Origin: Deinococcus aerophilus
GTDB taxonomy: Bacteria > Deinococcota > Deinococci > Deinococcales > Deinococcaceae
NCBI RefSeq assembly: GCF_014647075.1
Contig: NZ_BMOM01000041.1
Span: 1-22,243, forward strand
DNA length: 22,243 nt
Direction of reading: 5' to 3'
Shown: piece after piece, positions 6,702 through 15,393 of the stretch
Numbering within the stretch: position 1 is the first letter of the stretch
Layout: each line of letters begins with the position of its first letter
Position numbers and translations under genes: made by a program
Notes under the pieces: model-generated
What the model was told of the DNA's origin: nothing
Seen by the model: the letters and a program-made list of their open reading frames with translations, nothing else
The model's database searches: none

Positions 6702-9095
6702 TTACTGACCAGGCTGCAGGCCCGGCGTCAGGGTCAGGCGGCGGGTCTGGCCCCAGTCGGCCGGATCGGTGCTCATGGGCAGGTACTCGCCCGCAACCCA
6801 CTTCTTCTGCTGGTCACTGACGTGTGCGCCCAGCGGATTGCCGTCCTGCCCCAGGCTGCCGATGAAGATGCTGCGGTTGAGGTTCCCCAGATCCACGATC
6901 TGGCGGTAGCTGGGCCCGTGGGTCTGGCGGAAGGTGCCGGCCTCGGGACGGGCCACGTTGACGGTGTTGGTGCCGCCGTGGGTGGGCGCGCGGTGGTTGA
7001 ACAGCCACGCGAGCGCTTCCACGTTTCCGAAGGCGCGGTGGTTGCTCGCCACCTGATGCAGCCGGCCGTAGGTCCAGCGCTGCGGATCACTGCCCAGGCG
7101 GGCGCTGAGGTCGTCCACCGCTGTTTTCAGCGAGGCGCTCAGAAAGGCGGCGCAGTTCTGGAGCTTGCGGGCCTCGTCGCGGCACAGCTCGCCGTTGGTC
7201 TGCAGCTGCCGCAAGGCGCTCAGGCTGTTCAGGGTCGTGTCGTCGCCCAGCTCGTCACGGGCCATGCCCTGCAGCGCCATCAGCCACGCCTCGAAGATGG
7301 TGGGGGCCACTGCCCCCGCCCGCTCGTCGCCGTCCCAGCCACGCAGCACCTCCAGCGCCCGGCGGCTGAGGTCATCCTCCGGCCGGGCCGCGAGCAGCGC
7401 CTCTTTCATGTCTCTCCAGACCAGGCTGACGGTGTCGAGCTGCACCGCCTTCACGTCCTCGACCGTGACCCCCGTGGGCCGGGCCTCCAGCAGCTGGGTG
7501 ATGCGCTCGGCTCGGTACGGCTCGGCCCAGTTGCGCGGGTTGCTCAGGGCATAGGGGTAGCCGTCGGGCACGACCCGGTTGTTGGCGGTCACCACCAGTC
7601 CGTCGGCCGGATTGTACGTATGGGGCAGCGCGCCGAAGGGAATGTATCCCTGCCACTCGCGGCTGCCGTCCCCGCTGACCGGCAGGCTGCCGTCCCAGCC
7701 CTCGCGGACCGGCACCCGGCCCGGCGCGTAGTAGCCGGTGTTGCCGTCCACATCGGCGTACACGAAGTTCTGGCTGGGAGCCACGTACCTTTGCAGCGCG
7801 CGGGTGAAGTCGGTCCAGTTCTGGGCATAGTTCAGGCCCAGAAAGGCGTCCATGGTGGTGTCTCCCGGTTGCAGCGCCGTCCACTGCAGGGCCACGCGCG
7901 GCCCGACCGCCGCCGCGCCGGCGTCACTGACGATGGGGCCGTGCCGGCTTTCCCGCACGGTGAGCTGCAGGTCGGCCCCGCCCTTGACCCGGATGGTCTC
8001 CGTGCGCTCGGTGAGTGTGGCCGTCGCCGGCTCGATGTACAGGTCCTGCACATCGGGGTTCACGTTGGTCACGCCCCAGGCCACGCGCTCGTTGCGCCCG
8101 ATCACGATGGCGGGCAGGCCCGGAATGCTGGCCCCGATGGCCTTCAGGGTCGGGCCCTGCAGGTCGGCGAGGTACCACAGCATCGGGCTGGTCAGGGCAA
8201 GGTGCGGATCGTCGGCCAGAATCGGCTTGCCGCTCGCGGTGCGGCTGCCACCGATCACCCAGTCGTTGCTGCCCTTGCCGGGAACGCGGTGCAGCCTCAG
8301 CTCCCGCGCGGCCTGCAGGTGGGCCTGCAGCGCCTGCACGGTGGCGGCGGGCAGGGCGGCGGTGTCGGGCAGGGGGGCGGGCACCGCGCCCGTCGCGGGC
8401 AGCTCGTCGGCACTGAGGATGGTGGGAGCGCCGGCCGGATAGGGGGCCGTGACCTCGTTCAGACCCGGCTGGCCCAGACGGGCCACGACGCGGGTGTTCA
8501 GAACCTCGTCATCCATGTTGCCGCCCAGGTCATAGGCCATCAGCTTGCTCCACGACACGCTGTCCACCTCGGTCCAGGCCTCCGGCGTGTAGCCCAGGAT
8601 GCGGAACTCGGGCGCGACCTTGCCGCGCCGCATGGCCGCGTTCACGCCCGCCGTGTAGGCCCGTACCAGGGCGCGCGACTGTGCCGAGAGCTCCGGTAGC
8701 ACCGACCCGGCGGCCCGCTGAAAGCCCCAGGTCCGCAAAAAGCGGTCCTGACCCAGCGCGGCCTCGCCCAGTACCTCCGAAAGACGCCCCTGCACCACCC
8801 GGCGCTGAAAGTCCATCTGCCACGCCCGGTCCTGCCAGTGCACGAAGCCCAGCGCAAACACCGCGTCCTCATCGGACGGTGCGCGGATGTGCGGCACCCC
8901 CCACTGATCGCGCGTGACCGTTACCTCGCCGCGCACGCCCAGCAGCTCCAGCGTGCCCGTTTCCTGCGGCAGCGAGGTCACCCGGACCCACCACACCACG
9001 CTCAGCGCCGCGAGCAGCACAAGCAGCACCAGCCACAATACGCCCCTGCCCCATTTGCTCCACGCTGACCCCCGACCTGTTCCCCGACGCACCAT
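6702..9095 (-). CDS. Penicillin acylase family (S45) N-terminal nucleophile hydrolase
   Basis: The product has 797 residues. These amidases are made as one chain and cut themselves into alpha and beta subunits; the new N-terminal serine of beta is the nucleophile. Here that serine is S276 in GKGSNDWVIGG. The alpha region shows DQWGVPHIRA (63-72) and DEDAVFALGFVHWQDR (75-90), typical of the family. A membrane helix at about 18-38 acts as signal or anchor, so the enzyme should be outside the cytoplasm. The substrate cannot be fixed: relatives deacylate beta-lactams, acyl-homoserine lactones or lipopeptides. AGGAGG precedes the ATG at 9095, and TATGCT (9124-9119) is a possible -10. There is no partner gene. 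Confidence 0.93.
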   Translation of the reverse strand: MVRRGTGRGSAWSKWGRGVLWLVLLVLLAALSVVWWVRVTSLPQETGTLELLGVRGEVTVTRDQWGVPHIRAPSDEDAVFALGFVHWQDRAWQMDFQRRVVQGRLSEVLGEAALGQDRFLRTWGFQRAAGSVLPELSAQSRALVRAYTAGVNAAMRRGKVAPEFRILGYTPEAWTEVDSVSWSKLMAYDLGGNMDDEVLNTRVVARLGQPGLNEVTAPYPAGAPTILSADELPATGAVPAPLPDTAALPAATVQALQAHLQAARELRLHRVPGKGSNDWVIGGSRTASGKPILADDPHLALTSPMLWYLADLQGPTLKAIGASIPGLPAIVIGRNERVAWGVTNVNPDVQDLYIEPATATLTERTETIRVKGGADLQLTVRESRHGPIVSDAGAAAVGPRVALQWTALQPGDTTMDAFLGLNYAQNWTDFTRALQRYVAPSQNFVYADVDGNTGYYAPGRVPVREGWDGSLPVSGDGSREWQGYIPFGALPHTYNPADGLVVTANNRVVPDGYPYALSNPRNWAEPYRAERITQLLEARPTGVTVEDVKAVQLDTVSLVWRDMKEALLAARPEDDLSRRALEVLRGWDGDERAGAVAPTIFEAWLMALQGMARDELGDDTTLNSLSALRQLQTNGELCRDEARKLQNCAAFLSASLKTAVDDLSARLGSDPQRWTYGRLHQVASNHRAFGNVEALAWLFNHRAPTHGGTNTVNVARPEAGTFRQTHGPSYRQIVDLGNLNRSIFIGSLGQDGNPLGAHVSDQQKKWVAGEYLPMSTDPADWGQTRRLTLTPGLQPGQ

Positions 9096-9193
9096 CCTGC
9101 CTCCTGTAAAGTGGCCGCAGCATAGCGGGCCAGGGCGCGCGCGCAGGACGCACAGTCGGCGGGCAGCTCAGGAAACGGACAGGGCCCGGGGGC

Positions 9194-9604
9194 TCAGAAC
9201 TCCAGGTTCTGCAGGGCCGTGTTCGCGCGTTCCAGCGTGGGATGGGCCGGCAGGCGCCCGATCTGGGCGAGCAGCTCCGCCACCTGTGCGTGCGTCTGCT
9301 CGCCCAGCGGCTGCGGCGCGACCGGGGTGGCCACGGTGGGCTGGGGAGGCGTCAGGGTGCAGTCCAGCACGCAGAACTCGAAGGTCCAGTGTTCAGCCCC
9401 GGCGTCGGCCGGGCACGCGCCTTCGGAACGGTCTGCCCGGCCGTCTACCCGCGTCACCGCCGCGCCGTAGCCGTTGCCGAAGCGGAACAGCAGAAGTTCT
9501 CCACCGGGCAGCGTGTGCTGTTCGGGCAGACACAACACCTGGGGAAAGCAGGGATGGGCCGCAAGTGCGGCGGAACTGGAACCGGCGGGATGGTACACGG
9601 TCAT
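9194..9604 (-). CDS. Uncharacterised 136-residue protein
   Basis: I do not recognise this family. The start is the ATG at 9604, supported by AGGAGGG 9-10 nt upstream; a longer version from 9679 adds a basic, low-complexity segment. The N-terminal two thirds look like a small beta-rich domain with several cysteines (LCLPEQ, EGACPAD, EFCVLDC) and the segment ELLLFRFGNGYGAAVTR. A Pro/Thr linker leads to an amphipathic C-terminal helix (THAQVAELLAQI). There is no clear signal peptide. It lies between the acylase gene and ispE on the same strand but is separated from each by about 100-200 nt. Confidence 0.65.
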   Translation of the reverse strand: MTVYHPAGSSSAALAAHPCFPQVLCLPEQHTLPGGELLLFRFGNGYGAAVTRVDGRADRSEGACPADAGAEHWTFEFCVLDCTLTPPQPTVATPVAPQPLGEQTHAQVAELLAQIGRLPAHPTLERANTALQNLEF

Positions 9605-9804
9605 GAACAGCACCCTCCTGGGGGTCTGACGTGGTGAAGACGCGGCAGAGCGGCGGAGCCACGCATCATGGCGGGTCATCCAGCGCTTCCCCGCACTGTA
9701 GAGGCGGCCGTCTTACCGGGTGCTGACTGCAGGCTCAGGCTTCATGGAGACCGCTCCCGGCTGCTGCCCGGTGGGGCGGGACGTCTACGCATCCCGGCGG
9801 CGCG

Positions 9805-10695
9805 TTACAGGGTGGAAGTGGCCTGCACCCACCAGTCCGGATGCCGCGCGGCCAGGGCGGCGGCGGCGGTGTGGGCGGCGGCGCCGTCTGTGGCCAGGGC
9901 AAAGCAGGTGCTGCCCGAACCGCTCATCAGGGGAGAGTGCAGGCCTGCCGCGTCCAGGGCGGCCAGCGCCGCGCGGATGGGGGCGTGCCGGGCGGCGACC
10001 CCGCCCTGCAGGGCATTGTGGTACGGCAGCGGGCGGCCCGCGCTCACGGCGGCCAGGATCGCTCCGGTGTCCAGCGCGGGCGTGAAGGCCTCCTCGTCGT
10101 CCAGCCAGGCGTAGGCGTCACGGGCGCTGACCTCCACCCCCGGATTGACGAGCACCAGCGCAAGGCGCGGCAGCGGCAGCGGTGTCAGAAGCTCGCCGAC
10201 TCCCTCGGCGACGGCAGGCTGACCGAGCAGGAAGAAGGGCACATCTGCACCCAGCCGCAGCGCCAGGGCCGGCAGGTCCACCCGCGCCGGATAAAGCCGC
10301 GCCAGGGCCATCAGCGTGGTGGCTGCGTCGCTGCTGCCGCCGCCAAGACCAGAGGCCAGCGGAAGGTGTTTATGCAGCGTGATGGCCGCGCCGCCCGCCA
10401 CCCCGGCCGCGTCCAGATAGGCGCGGGCAGCCCGGTAAACCAGATTGCCCTCATCCGTCGGCAGCCCGGCGCCCCACTCGCCCCGCACGCTCAGGCTCAG
10501 CGTATCCGCCGCCATGATCTCCAGATCGTCGCCCACAGCCAGCGGCACCATCAGCGAGTGCAGTTCGTGGTAACCGTCCTGCCGCAGGCCCCGCACGCTC
10601 AGGCCCAGGTTGATCTTGGCCGGGGCGAGGTAGGTCACGGGGCCGGGGCGGGTAACGGAATCGGGGCGGAGGCTAGCGCTCACGCCCCCCAGCAT
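9805..10695 (-). CDS. ispE: 4-diphosphocytidyl-2-C-methyl-D-erythritol kinase
   Basis: IspE phosphorylates CDP-ME at the 2-hydroxyl with ATP, the fourth step of the MEP isoprenoid pathway. It is a GHMP kinase, up to 296 residues. APAKINLGLSVRG (24-36) is motif 1, LPLASGLGGGSSDAA (111-125) is the glycine-rich ATP loop and LMSGSGSTCFAL is motif 3. The start is uncertain. The ATG at 10695 overlaps ispD by 23 nt, a GTG at 10683 overlaps it by 11 nt, and a GTG at 10638 would begin MTYLAPAK. All give an intact enzyme. The overlap makes it translationally coupled to ispD, the preceding pathway step but one. Confidence 0.95.
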   Translation of the reverse strand: MLGGVSASLRPDSVTRPGPVTYLAPAKINLGLSVRGLRQDGYHELHSLMVPLAVGDDLEIMAADTLSLSVRGEWGAGLPTDEGNLVYRAARAYLDAAGVAGGAAITLHKHLPLASGLGGGSSDAATTLMALARLYPARVDLPALALRLGADVPFFLLGQPAVAEGVGELLTPLPLPRLALVLVNPGVEVSARDAYAWLDDEEAFTPALDTGAILAAVSAGRPLPYHNALQGGVAARHAPIRAALAALDAAGLHSPLMSGSGSTCFALATDGAAAHTAAAALAARHPDWWVQATSTL

Positions 10696-11404
10696 TCCAC
10701 ACCGGCCCCTGCGGCGGACGGTCCTCTTCCTCCCCGGCGTCCCACACCGGGGCCAGGGCGCGCGCCAGGGCCAGATCGCCGGGGGTGGTGACCTTGAACA
10801 GCCGGGCGTCCCCGCGCACCAGCCGCACCCGTCCCCCCTGCCGGGCGATCAGACCCGCGTCGTCGGTGGCGGCGTATCCGTCGGCCACGGCAGCTTCATG
10901 GGCCCGCAGCAGCAGCGCGCGGCGAAACCCCTGGGGCGTCTGCACGGCCCACAGGCCCGCGCGGGGCACCCCCTCGCCCCACGTCTCCCCCGGCCCCGCG
11001 CGCACCAGCGTGTCGGCCACCGGCAGCGCCACGCTGGCCGCGCCGGTTTCCGGGACCGCCTCCAGCAGCGCTCCCACCACCTGCGGGGGCACAAAGGGCC
11101 GGGCCGCGTCGTGAATCAGCACGGTGTCTGCCGCCGTCGCGCGCAGCAGGCGCAGCACGCTGTCCTGGCGGGTGGCGCCGCCCACGATGGCCCGCGCCGC
11201 GAGGCCGGGAGGCGGGGTCAGCCCTTCGGGCAGGGCCACCAGAACCTCGTCCACGTAAGGGGCTAGGGCGGCGACGCTGCGGGCAAGCAGACTCAGGCCG
11301 CCCACCGTCACCATCGCCTTGGGGCCCAGGCCCAGCCGGGTGCCGTCCCCGGCGGCGGGAATCAGGGCGGCGGTGGTGCCCGCGAGCAGGCAGGGGCCGC
11401 TCAC
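10673..11404 (-). CDS. ispD: 2-C-methyl-D-erythritol 4-phosphate cytidylyltransferase
   Basis: IspD joins CTP and MEP to give CDP-ME, the third MEP-pathway step and the substrate of the neighbouring IspE. The product has 243 residues. The nucleotide-binding loop is LIPAAGDGTRLGLGPKA (14-30), followed by GGATRQDSV, HDAARPFV and the C-terminal FKVTTPGDLALA. The normal loop is AAGxGxRxGxxxPK; here Leu-Gly-Pro-Lys keeps the catalytic lysine. It starts with GTG at 11404 inside the ubiX stop (GTGA, 4-nt overlap). The C-terminal tail after about residue 225 is acidic then Pro-rich and looks disordered. IspF is not in this window. Confidence 0.95.
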   Translation of the reverse strand: MSGPCLLAGTTAALIPAAGDGTRLGLGPKAMVTVGGLSLLARSVAALAPYVDEVLVALPEGLTPPPGLAARAIVGGATRQDSVLRLLRATAADTVLIHDAARPFVPPQVVGALLEAVPETGAASVALPVADTLVRAGPGETWGEGVPRAGLWAVQTPQGFRRALLLRAHEAAVADGYAATDDAGLIARQGGRVRLVRGDARLFKVTTPGDLALARALAPVWDAGEEEDRPPQGPVWNAGGRER

Positions 11405-11967
11405 GCGCCGTCCTCGCCCCAGCGCTGAAAGCCGGGAACATCCAGGCCAAACTGATCGAGGACCCGGGCGGTCACGAAGTGCAGCAGTTCCTCCACGCTC
11501 TGCGGCGCGTGGTAGAAGCCGGGACTGGCGGTCATGACGGTGGCGCCGGCGTCGTGCACGGCAAGCAGGTTCTGCAGGGTGGGCCGGGGCAGGGGGTCTT
11601 CACGCACCACCACCACCAGCGGGCGGCGCTCCTTGAGGGTGACGTGCGCCGCGCGCGGCAGCAGGGTGTCGGCAAAGCCGTGCGCCACCTTCGCCAGGGT
11701 GCCCGCGCTGCACGGAATGATCAGCATGCCGTCGGTGCGGTACGACCCGCTGGCGACGCTCGCCGCCAGATCGCGGTCCTCGTGAACCTGCGCGGCGTAC
11801 CGGGTCAGGTCGGCGGGGCTCAGGCCTCCGCCCTCGGCGCTCATGACCCGCTTGGCGCCGCTGCTGACGATCAGGTGCGTTTCCACGCCCGCCGCCTGCA
11901 GGGCACGCAGCACCCCGTGTGCGTAGGGAATCCCACTGCCCCCCGACACGCCCACCACCAGCCTCAC
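11401..11967 (-). CDS. ubiX: UbiX-type flavin prenyltransferase
   Basis: UbiX joins a dimethylallyl group to FMN, giving the prenylated FMN used by UbiD-family decarboxylases. The product has 188 residues, normal for the family. The FMN/phosphate loop GVSGGSGIPYA (6-16) and the conserved region IIPCSAGTLAKVAHGFADTL follow the family. It starts with GTG at 11967, with GAGG about 8-12 nt upstream. It is first in the operon ubiX-ispD-ispE. That makes chemical sense, because its prenyl donor is made by the isoprenoid route. A possible five-codon leaderless frame ends on its start codon. No ubiD lies in the window. Confidence 0.92.
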   Translation of the reverse strand: MRLVVGVSGGSGIPYAHGVLRALQAAGVETHLIVSSGAKRVMSAEGGGLSPADLTRYAAQVHEDRDLAASVASGSYRTDGMLIIPCSAGTLAKVAHGFADTLLPRAAHVTLKERRPLVVVVREDPLPRPTLQNLLAVHDAGATVMTASPGFYHAPQSVEELLHFVTARVLDQFGLDVPGFQRWGEDGA

Positions 11968-11981
11968 GGCATCTGCCTCAT
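11965..11981 (-). CDS. Possible leaderless five-codon leader frame of ubiX
   Basis: ATG at 11981 lies 7 nt after the -10-like TAGCCT. The frame encodes MRQMP and ends in a TGA that overlaps the ubiX GTG as GTGA (its last base is 11964, one base beyond the range given). Ribosomes loading on a leaderless 5' end would reach the ubiX start directly. It could equally be chance sequence in a 5' untranslated leader that carries the GAGG ribosome site. Confidence 0.3.
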
Positions 11982-11988
11982 GGGCCGC

Positions 11989-11994
11989 AGGCTA
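11989..11994 (-). promoter_or_regulatory. -10 element of the ubiX-ispD-ispE operon
   Basis: TAGCCT reads on the minus strand, 7 nt before the ATG at 11981 and 21 nt before the ubiX GTG. No good -35 is seen. It lies back to back with the P450 promoter. Confidence 0.45.
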
Positions 11995-12040
11995 GCAGGC
12001 ACGCTGCGCCCCGGCTAGGGACAGGCCGCCGCCTCCGCCG

Positions 12041-12046
12041 TACCAT
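12041..12046 (+). promoter_or_regulatory. -10 element of the P450 gene (leaderless)
   Basis: TACCAT is followed by 6 nt and the ATG at 12053. The GGAGG in between is only 1 nt from the ATG, too close to work as a Shine-Dalgarno. Confidence 0.5.
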
Positions 12047-12052
12047 GGAGGC

Positions 12053-13276
12053 ATGACTTCCCTGTCTCCGGCTTCCGGCCCTGCCCTGGCCGACCAGCTG
12101 ATCGGCGAGTACTGGCAGGGCGCGCACCTGACCGATCCCGACCTGCTGCGCCGTATGTGGGAAGCGGGACCGGTGCTGTATTCCGCCGCGCACGGGGTCG
12201 CGGTGCTGACCGGACACGCCGAGGTCACGGCCGCGCTGCGCCACCCCGGTACCCGCACCGGCAAGTACGGGGGCGGCACCCTTGCCCAGAGCGCGAGCTT
12301 CGCCGTGATGAGTCCGATGATGCTGTTTCACGACGGGACCAGCCACACGCGGCTGCGGTCGCTGACCCAGCGGGCCTTCACGCCGAGCGTGCTGGAGGAG
12401 AGCCGCGAGTTTATCGGGGCGCTGACCGACGACCTGCTGCGCGGGGCGCGGGAGGCAGGCGAGGTGGATTTCGTGCAGGCGGTGGCCTACCCGCTGCCGG
12501 TCACGGTGATCGTGCGCATGCTGGGCCTGACCGGCACGGACGCCGAGCGCTTCCGGACCTGGACCGAGAGCGTGGCCGATCTGCTGGGCGGCGTGAACGT
12601 GATGCCCGAGCGCTGGGGGCAAATCGAGGCCGATGCCCGCGACATGCGTGCCTACTTCCGCACGCTGGCCGATGACCTGCGCGCCTCGCCGCAGCCGGGC
12701 CTGCTCTCGGCGTTGGCGGCGGCCGAGGGCGAGGGCGGCCGCCTGAGCAGCGAGGAACTGCTCGCCAACGCCGTGTTGCTGCTCGCCGCCGGGCACGAGA
12801 CGACCAGCAATCTGCTCTCGGGCAGCGTGCTCGCCCTGGCCCGCCACCCGGACCAGCGGGCGTGGCTGGCCCAGGACCCCGCTGGTCGGGCGGCGGCGGC
12901 CACCGAGGAACTGCTGCGCGTGCTGTCGCCGGTGCGCGGCAGCGGGCGCTTCACGACCCAGCCGCTCACGCTGGGGGGGGTGGACCTGCCGGCCGGCACC
13001 CCCCTGAGCCTGAGCTACGCGGCGGCCAACCGCGATCCACGCGTCTACCCTAAGCCCGACGCCCTGCAGCTGGCGCGCACAAATGCCCGCACCCACCTGG
13101 CCTTTGCCGGCGGGCCCCATTACTGCCTGGGTGCCACGCTGGCCCGCCTGGAAAGCGCCACCTTCCTGACCACCCTGATGACCCGCTTTCCCGGTTTTCA
13201 GGTGCCCGAGCAGCCGGTCAGCGACCGCCCCAACTTTGCCCTGCGCGGCCTGGAGCGCCTGAGCGTGCGGCTGTAG
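12053..13276 (+). CDS. Cytochrome P450
   Basis: This is a soluble bacterial haem-thiolate monooxygenase of 407 residues. Seen in order are the I-helix oxygen-activation motif AGHETT (246-251), the ExxR pair E286/R289 in TEELLR, and the haem loop FAGGPHYCLG (351-360) with ligand C358. There is no membrane anchor. The substrate is unknown. Deinococcus uses a P450 (CYP287A1) to hydroxylate carotenoids in deinoxanthin synthesis, and this gene diverges from isoprenoid genes, so a terpenoid substrate is a fair guess but no more. No ferredoxin or reductase gene is next to it. The start is set by TACCAT 6 nt upstream. It converges on the TPR gene with an 8-bp gap and no clear terminator. Confidence 0.94.
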   Translation: MTSLSPASGPALADQLIGEYWQGAHLTDPDLLRRMWEAGPVLYSAAHGVAVLTGHAEVTAALRHPGTRTGKYGGGTLAQSASFAVMSPMMLFHDGTSHTRLRSLTQRAFTPSVLEESREFIGALTDDLLRGAREAGEVDFVQAVAYPLPVTVIVRMLGLTGTDAERFRTWTESVADLLGGVNVMPERWGQIEADARDMRAYFRTLADDLRASPQPGLLSALAAAEGEGGRLSSEELLANAVLLLAAGHETTSNLLSGSVLALARHPDQRAWLAQDPAGRAAAATEELLRVLSPVRGSGRFTTQPLTLGGVDLPAGTPLSLSYAAANRDPRVYPKPDALQLARTNARTHLAFAGGPHYCLGATLARLESATFLTTLMTRFPGFQVPEQPVSDRPNFALRGLERLSVRL

Positions 13277-13284
13277 CGCTCCGG

Positions 13285-15393
13285 TTACCTGCCCGGACGG
13301 ACCTCATGCCGCCGCAGGCGGGCGCCGCGCACTTCGGCGGTGAGAAAGGCCAGCGCGCCGATCAGGTAGGTGAAGGCCAGCAGGGCCGCGAGGACCGTCC
13401 GGACCGTCACCCCCGCCAGGGACGGCAGGGCCGTGAAGCCGCCGCCCCCTATGGGAGCCAGGGCCGCCACGGCCGCCGCCCAGACGAGCAGCAACATGCC
13501 GCCCCACGGGCTGTGCATCAGGCCCGTGCCCGGCAGCAGTACGGTAAGCACGCGGTACAGCGGCGGGCGCGCAGGCCGGGCGGCCGGACGCGGCAGCAGC
13601 AGCGACAGGGCGAGGCCCAGCCCGAGCAGCGCCGTGCCCAGCAACAGAATCCCCAGGCGCACGCTGCGGCCCGGCGCGGGAGTCAGCAGCCGCGCCGGAC
13701 TGCGCAGCGCCTCGGCCAGCGTGTCGCTCAGGTCGCCGGTCACGGCGCGGGTCAGGCTGCGCTGGTCGGGGTAGCACAGCCGGGGCTGTCCGGACCGGTA
13801 ATTGCGCTGGAAGATGGTGCCGGGGGTGCCAGGGTTCAGCCCCAGGTTGTAGGCCGCGGCGCTGAGGTCCGGGCGGGTCGAGAGGGCGGCGCGTTCCTGC
13901 TCGCGGGCCTGGGCGTCGTCTCCACGGGCCTGCGCGATCACGCCCAGGTTGTTCAGGGCGCAGGCGTCGGGCAGCGCGCCGGTGTACAGCTGCCGGGCCA
14001 GCGCGTCCTCGCCGTCGAGTTGCGCGGCCAGACCGCTGAGCAGGGCACTGTCGGGGCCAGGACGCAGGTCCAGGTCTCCCAGGCCTGCGTTGCCCCAGCC
14101 GCCACCGTAGGTGCCGGAGTTCAGGGCCGGGGCACGCAACGCCGCCCCCGCCAGATTGGCCCACTGCCAGCCGCCGACCGCGGTGAGCAGTCCAGCGACC
14201 AGCAGCAGCAGCAGCAGCCGTTCACTGAAAGAGGCGTAGGCGACGGTCACGTGGCGCGCGCGGGCCAGAGGACGGTGCAGCCACGACCGCCAGCGGCCCC
14301 CCAGCGGACGGGTTGTCTCGCCCTGAATCCGCCACGCACGCGCACCCAAGGTCAGCAGCGCGGCCGCCAGGGTCAGGACCAGGGCCAGCGTTGCCAGCCG
14401 GGCGGCGCCGCGCACACGGGTCAGTCCATCCTCACCGAGGTTGTACAGCGTGCCTGCCCGCAAGCTGCGCGCAAACTGCCGCCACTCCTCGGCCTCTCCG
14501 GCGCGTCCCTGGGTGTCCAGAATGCGGGCGTAGCGGGCGTACAGCGCCGGACCGCCCTCAAAGCGTGGGTGCAGGTCGCGCAGGTAGGCCATCCACGCCT
14601 CGGCGCGGGCCAGCCGGTTCTGGTCGAGCAGGGTACCCAGGTAGCCGCTGGGGTTGCCGTACGCGAACAGCGCCTCGCGGCTGACCGGCACATCGGGATC
14701 CAGACCCCGCGCGGCGGCGTCCCGGCGGGCCCGGTCCAGCGCGAGGTCGGCGGCGGCGGGAAATCCGGCGGCGTCCAGCCGCGCCGCGAGCTGCACCCAC
14801 GCGAAAAACGGCAGCGGGGTGCCCAGCGCCCGCCTGACCGTGCTCAGCGCCGCGTACTGGTCTCCCCCCTTTTCCAGCCGCTGGGCCAGCCGCAGCAGCA
14901 CGAAGGGGTTGCCGGGGTCCGCCGCCGCCGCCTGCCTCAGGTCGCCCGGCGCCACCGCGTCGGCCGCGCGGCGCAGCCAGCCGGTGACGGCCGGGTCCGG
15001 CGGAAACACCACCCGCTCCTGCACCTCCAGTCCTCCAGGCATGCTGCTCAGCGTGAAGTTCTCGGTGTAGCCGTCCCCCTGGGTGGTCACCCGGACCACC
15101 CCCCCCGAGGCGTCCAGCGAGGTCACGGGCCCCGGCAGATCGGCGCGGCCCAGCACCCGGCCCGAACCGCTGAAGGTGTACACCACCGGCCCGATCCCCA
15201 CGAAGGTCAGGCCGCCCACCTCCAGCGGGCCGCTCAGCTCACCCAGTGCCGGGGGAAAGCGGCGCTCCCACACCAGCCGCGCGCCGTCCTCGTAGCGCAG
15301 GGTACGGCCCTCCAGCACCGGGGCGGCGTGTCCCCAGTTCCACAGGGCCAGCAGGGTCAGCAGTCCGCTCCACCGCCCGCCAGCGTGCCTCAC
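13285..15393 (-). CDS. Large membrane protein with TPR-like repeats
   Basis: The product has 702 residues from a GTG at 15393. Residues 9-24 form a signal peptide ending GHAA. About 25-130 are beta-strand rich and resemble part of a propeller (TFVGIGPVVYTFSGSGRV). About 140-320 are paired helices with TPR character (NPFVLLRLAQRLEKGGDQYAA). Membrane helices lie near 333-352 and 392-410. A second TPR-like stretch (455-520, CALNNLGVIAQARGDDAQA) lies between them and three more helices (578-600, 613-646, 664-685). I do not know its function; a scaffold for envelope assembly is plausible. Its GTG overlaps the plsY-like stop (GTGA), so the two are co-translated. The frame stays open far upstream, but that part is antisense-like and not used. 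Confidence 0.8.
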   Translation of the reverse strand: MRHAGGRWSGLLTLLALWNWGHAAPVLEGRTLRYEDGARLVWERRFPPALGELSGPLEVGGLTFVGIGPVVYTFSGSGRVLGRADLPGPVTSLDASGGVVRVTTQGDGYTENFTLSSMPGGLEVQERVVFPPDPAVTGWLRRAADAVAPGDLRQAAAADPGNPFVLLRLAQRLEKGGDQYAALSTVRRALGTPLPFFAWVQLAARLDAAGFPAAADLALDRARRDAAARGLDPDVPVSREALFAYGNPSGYLGTLLDQNRLARAEAWMAYLRDLHPRFEGGPALYARYARILDTQGRAGEAEEWRQFARSLRAGTLYNLGEDGLTRVRGAARLATLALVLTLAAALLTLGARAWRIQGETTRPLGGRWRSWLHRPLARARHVTVAYASFSERLLLLLLVAGLLTAVGGWQWANLAGAALRAPALNSGTYGGGWGNAGLGDLDLRPGPDSALLSGLAAQLDGEDALARQLYTGALPDACALNNLGVIAQARGDDAQAREQERAALSTRPDLSAAAYNLGLNPGTPGTIFQRNYRSGQPRLCYPDQRSLTRAVTGDLSDTLAEALRSPARLLTPAPGRSVRLGILLLGTALLGLGLALSLLLPRPAARPARPPLYRVLTVLLPGTGLMHSPWGGMLLLVWAAAVAALAPIGGGGFTALPSLAGVTVRTVLAALLAFTYLIGALAFLTAEVRGARLRRHEVRPGR

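Noticed and set aside
5997..8699. 900-codon open frame on the plus strand
   Set aside because: It lies opposite the Rad52-like and acylase genes, is rich in His/Gly/Gln/Arg with no domain, and is a by-product of high GC in the real genes.
9605..9679. Longer start of the 136-residue unknown
   Set aside because: The Arg/Ser-rich extension looks non-coding, and the Shine-Dalgarno points to 9604.
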